A stretch of 8,014 bases of DNA from an uncultured Clostridia bacterium. Lineage in GTDB: Bacteria; Bacillota; Clostridia; Oscillospirales; Ruminococcaceae. Below are positions 6,234-8,014 of the stretch, piece by piece. The notes beneath the pieces were generated by a model that ran no database searches, was not told where the DNA came from, and saw only the letters and a list, made by a program, of their open reading frames with translations. Within the stretch, counting starts at the first letter, position 1; each line of letters opens with the position of its first letter. Made by a program: the position numbers and the translations under genes. The stretch is taken from NCBI GenBank assembly GCA_946183095.1, contig CAMHBE010000072.1, positions 1 to 8,014 on the forward strand, in the 5' to 3' direction.

Positions 6234-6938
6234 TTACTTGTAGTAGTTCAGCTTCTTTTCGATGATGTTGAACAGCAGGGTGAGCACCATTGCAAAGGCA
6301 AAATAGAACAGACCTGCCATGAACAGCGGCAGCAGTGACGCATAGGTAGGCACCTGCTTTTTAGCGATGTACATTATCTCCATGTATGGTATCGCCGACG
6401 CGAGGGATGTGTCCTTGACGAGGGTGATTATCTCGTTCGAGCAGGCGGGCGTGACCCTTTTTATCACCTGCGGGAGCACGATCCTGAAAAACGTCTGTAA
6501 CCTGCCGAAACCGAGTGCGCTTGCGGCTTCATACTGACCTTTCGGTATGGATTCGATGCCGCCGCGGAAAATCTCCGCGAAGTACGCCGCATAGTTCAGA
6601 ACGAACGCTATCAGCATCATGTTGAATGTGTAGCTTTCACTGCGTATGTCGATGCCGCCGAGCAGGTCGCGCAGGAAGCCCGGGCATATATCGCTCTTCA
6701 CGATGTTCGGCACCGAATACTGCGCGACAATGAGCTGGAGCAGCAGAGGAGTCCCGCGCATTATAAGGATATAGAGGTTCGTGAGCCACGAGACCGGCTT
6801 GAATCTGCACATTTTCAGCTGTGCGACCAACATACCGAGCGGTATCGAGAAGATCAGCGTATATGCGAAGATCTTCATTGTCGGAACCGCGTATTGCAGC
6901 ATCAGTCCGAACAGCGTTCCTATCTGTTCACTTGTCAT
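6234..6938 (-). CDS. Polar amino acid ABC importer, permease (HisM/GlnP family)
   Basis: This 234-residue inner-membrane protein forms the translocation path, probably as a homodimer because only one permease gene is present. The family motif MRGTPLLLQL lies at 60-69. The cytoplasmic EAA loop that docks the ATPase is near 132-158 (IPKGQYEAASALGFGRLQTFF, the core being EAASALGFG at 137-145). Hydrophobic segments lie at about 20-40, 52-75, 104-124, 175-192 and 205-227. The stretch 75-103 between the second and third segments, with little hydrophobicity, is longer than in many members. A modest AGGTAG-type ribosome binding site precedes ATG 6938, which begins 28 nt after the lipoprotein stop. 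Confident for family; substrate unknown. Confidence 0.95.
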   Translation of the reverse strand: MTSEQIGTLFGLMLQYAVPTMKIFAYTLIFSIPLGMLVAQLKMCRFKPVSWLTNLYILIMRGTPLLLQLIVAQYSVPNIVKSDICPGFLRDLLGGIDIRSESYTFNMMLIAFVLNYAAYFAEIFRGGIESIPKGQYEAASALGFGRLQTFFRIVLPQVIKRVTPACSNEIITLVKDTSLASAIPYMEIMYIAKKQVPTYASLLPLFMAGLFYFAFAMVLTLLFNIIEKKLNYYK

Positions 6939-6966
6939 GATCTACCTGTCTTCCGCATTCCGGGCT

Positions 6967-7830
6967 TTACTTTACTGTGGTAACGTCGCTGCCGAACCAC
7001 TTTGTCGATATCTCGGCGAGCTTTCCGTCAGCCTTCATGGCGCTGAGTGTTTCCTGCACCTTGTCGCGCAGAGCCTTATCGGCTTTTCTGAATCCGATCG
7101 CGTACTCCTCAGATTCGAGGCTGCCTGGAAGAACGAAATAATCCTTGTTGTTTTCCGCAATGAAGTAGTATGCTACCACTGAATCGAGGAACACGGCATC
7201 GGAAAATCCGAGTTCCATCTGGTTGAGCAGGGTAACGTTGTCTTCAAGGGGAGTAGCGGTGATATTTTCGTAGAGATCTGAGGCTTCGAGTATCTCCTGC
7301 GCGGAGGAACCGTTCTGCACGCCTACCGTCTTGCCTTTCAGCTCGTCCATAGTCTTGATGTCGCTGTTGCCGGGAACGACGAAGATCATCTCGTTCTTCA
7401 TATAAGGTTCGGACAGGTTCATTGCTTCCGCTCTTGCGGCGTTGATCGACATACCGTTCCAGATGCAGTCTATCTTGCCGAGGTTCAGATCTTCTTCCTT
7501 GTTGTCCCAGTTTATGGGCTGCTTTACAAGCTCGATGCCGAGTCTCTTGCAGACTTCTTCCGCCACGTCGATATCGAAGCCTACGATATTGTTTGCTTCA
7601 TCGGTAAATCCCATGGGCGGGAAGCTCGCGTCAAGTCCGAGTATGAGCTTTTTTGCCGACAACACCTTTTCGAGTGAGTCATCTGCCGAGCCGGAAGATG
7701 TACTTGCCGCGGTCGTTGATGCGGCGGTAGTTGATGCCGCAGTCTGACTGCCGCCGCATCCCGCACATACCATGAGCATGGCAGCCGCTGCAAATCCTGC
7801 AAATAGTTTTCTGATAAATGAACTTTTCAT
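6967..7830 (-). CDS. Amino acid ABC importer, substrate-binding lipoprotein (SBP family 3)
   Basis: This 287-residue protein captures the substrate outside the cell. Residues 1-25 are a lipoprotein signal: positive KSSFIRK, hydrophobic core, then VCAGC with C25 as the likely lipidated cysteine. The -3 residue is Cys rather than the usual Leu. Residues 28-50 are a flexible Thr/Ala/Ser linker with TAAST repeated three times. The SBP_bac_3 fold follows: ILGLDASFPPMGF (63-75), GFDIDVAEEVCKRLG (84-98), IDCIWNGMSI...R133 with the ligand-carboxylate arginine, SEPYM, and a second lobe with SDAVFLDSVVAYY (210-222), where D216 is placed to bind an amino group. These features indicate a polar or basic amino acid; the exact one is not clear. 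It is first in the operon, behind an extended -10 promoter, with GAGGA 4 nt before the ATG. Confidence 0.95.
   Translation of the reverse strand: MKSSFIRKLFAGFAAAAMLMVCAGCGGSQTAASTTAASTTAASTSSGSADDSLEKVLSAKKLILGLDASFPPMGFTDEANNIVGFDIDVAEEVCKRLGIELVKQPINWDNKEEDLNLGKIDCIWNGMSINAARAEAMNLSEPYMKNEMIFVVPGNSDIKTMDELKGKTVGVQNGSSAQEILEASDLYENITATPLEDNVTLLNQMELGFSDAVFLDSVVAYYFIAENNKDYFVLPGSLESEEYAIGFRKADKALRDKVQETLSAMKADGKLAEISTKWFGSDVTTVK
7702..7743 (-). repeat. Three-fold 15-bp repeat encoding the TAAST linker of the lipoprotein
   Basis: Read on the minus strand, the codons for Thr-Ala-Ala-Ser-Thr occur three times in tandem, the last copy near 7702. The copies differ mostly at third codon positions (for example GCG GCA, GCC GCA, GCG GCA), so the protein repeat is kept while the DNA has diverged. 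It lies between the lipidated cysteine and the binding domain and acts as a flexible wall-spanning spacer. Confidence 0.8.
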
Positions 7831-7892
7831 ATAGTCCTCGCTTTCTTTTGTATGTGTCCTGTAATTTGGACGGGGTTATTTCTGACTTCATT

Positions 7893-7921
7893 ATGATAGC
7901 ACATTTCCGCGTTATTGTAAA
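7893..7921 (-). promoter_or_regulatory. ABC importer operon promoter (sigma-A type, extended -10)
   Basis: On the minus strand TTTACA (7921-7916) and TATCAT (7898-7893) are 17 nt apart, with TG one base before the -10. The spacer ends in AAATGTGC, exactly as in the rpsO promoter. Transcription should begin near 7886, giving a leader of about 56 nt with no obvious T-box, riboswitch or attenuator. Confidence 0.85.
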
Positions 7922-8014
7922 GAGCTTGCGGTCATCATTCGGGATTTATGACAAATATAATTTTCAGCATTTCTGATTTTTATGGTGCATTCGCCAAAAT
8001 CAATGCTCATGGCA

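Noticed and set aside
5480..6265. Long plus-strand ORF (261 codons) opposite the ABC ATPase gene.
   Set aside because: It is the antisense shadow of a gene with all ABC ATPase motifs; its translation is Cys/His/Glu-rich without any recognisable domain.
7912..8010. Minus-strand frame of 32 codons from ATG 8010 (open to the window edge), possibly a small gene or the end of an upstream gene.
   Set aside because: It runs into the -35 element of the ABC operon promoter, has no visible ribosome binding site and the product is not recognisable. It could still be the tail of a gene outside the window, but nothing supports that.
7982..8014. Plus-strand ATG at 7982 with a frame open to the right edge.
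   Set aside because: Only 11 codons are visible and no ribosome binding site precedes it (the upstream sequence is T rich).

Overview
The window looks like chromosomal DNA from a gut-type Clostridia bacterium, most likely a Ruminococcus-like member of the Oscillospiraceae. This is an inference from three things: the style of the truncated surface protein (LDCS-NQLTSLDVS leucine-rich repeats, an Ig-like domain, then a beta-solenoid), the Firmicutes-type rpsO and pnp proteins with strong AGGAG ribosome binding sites, and the RsbW/RsbV-like partner-switching pair. No mobile element, CRISPR array, rRNA or tRNA gene was seen.

Layout. Positions 2-1264 (+) hold the C-terminal 420 residues of a surface or secreted protein that enters from the left edge. 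A strong promoter at 1296-1324 then drives rpsO (ribosomal protein S15, 1457-1723) through a structured leader of about 126 nt. A 291-nt gap follows, with a terminator-like hairpin, an 84-nt hairpin of about 26 bp and a second 12+3 bp hairpin. It leads into pnp (polynucleotide phosphorylase, 2015-4135), which ends in a GC-rich hairpin. A second strong promoter at 4260-4288 and a 148-nt leader that can fold in two exclusive ways precede a two-gene operon: an RsbW/SpoIIAB-like GHKL kinase (4443-4871) and a STAS anti-sigma factor antagonist (4899-5195). Two hairpins follow at 5205-5291.

On the minus strand, converging on that operon, is a three-gene polar amino acid ABC importer transcribed in the order lipoprotein (7830-6967), permease (6938-6234), ATPase (6220-5465). 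It has its own extended -10 promoter at 7893-7921.

How the parts work together. rpsO-pnp is the classical translation/RNA-decay pair, and its long leader hairpins suggest post-transcriptional control like that known for E. coli rpsO and pnp. The kinase/STAS pair forms a phosphorylation-dependent partner-switching module whose sigma factor or other target is not in the window. The ABC genes make a complete uptake system. The protein content is ordinary. The most interesting unexplained signals are RNA structures: the pnp leader hairpins and the switch-like leader of the kinase/STAS operon.
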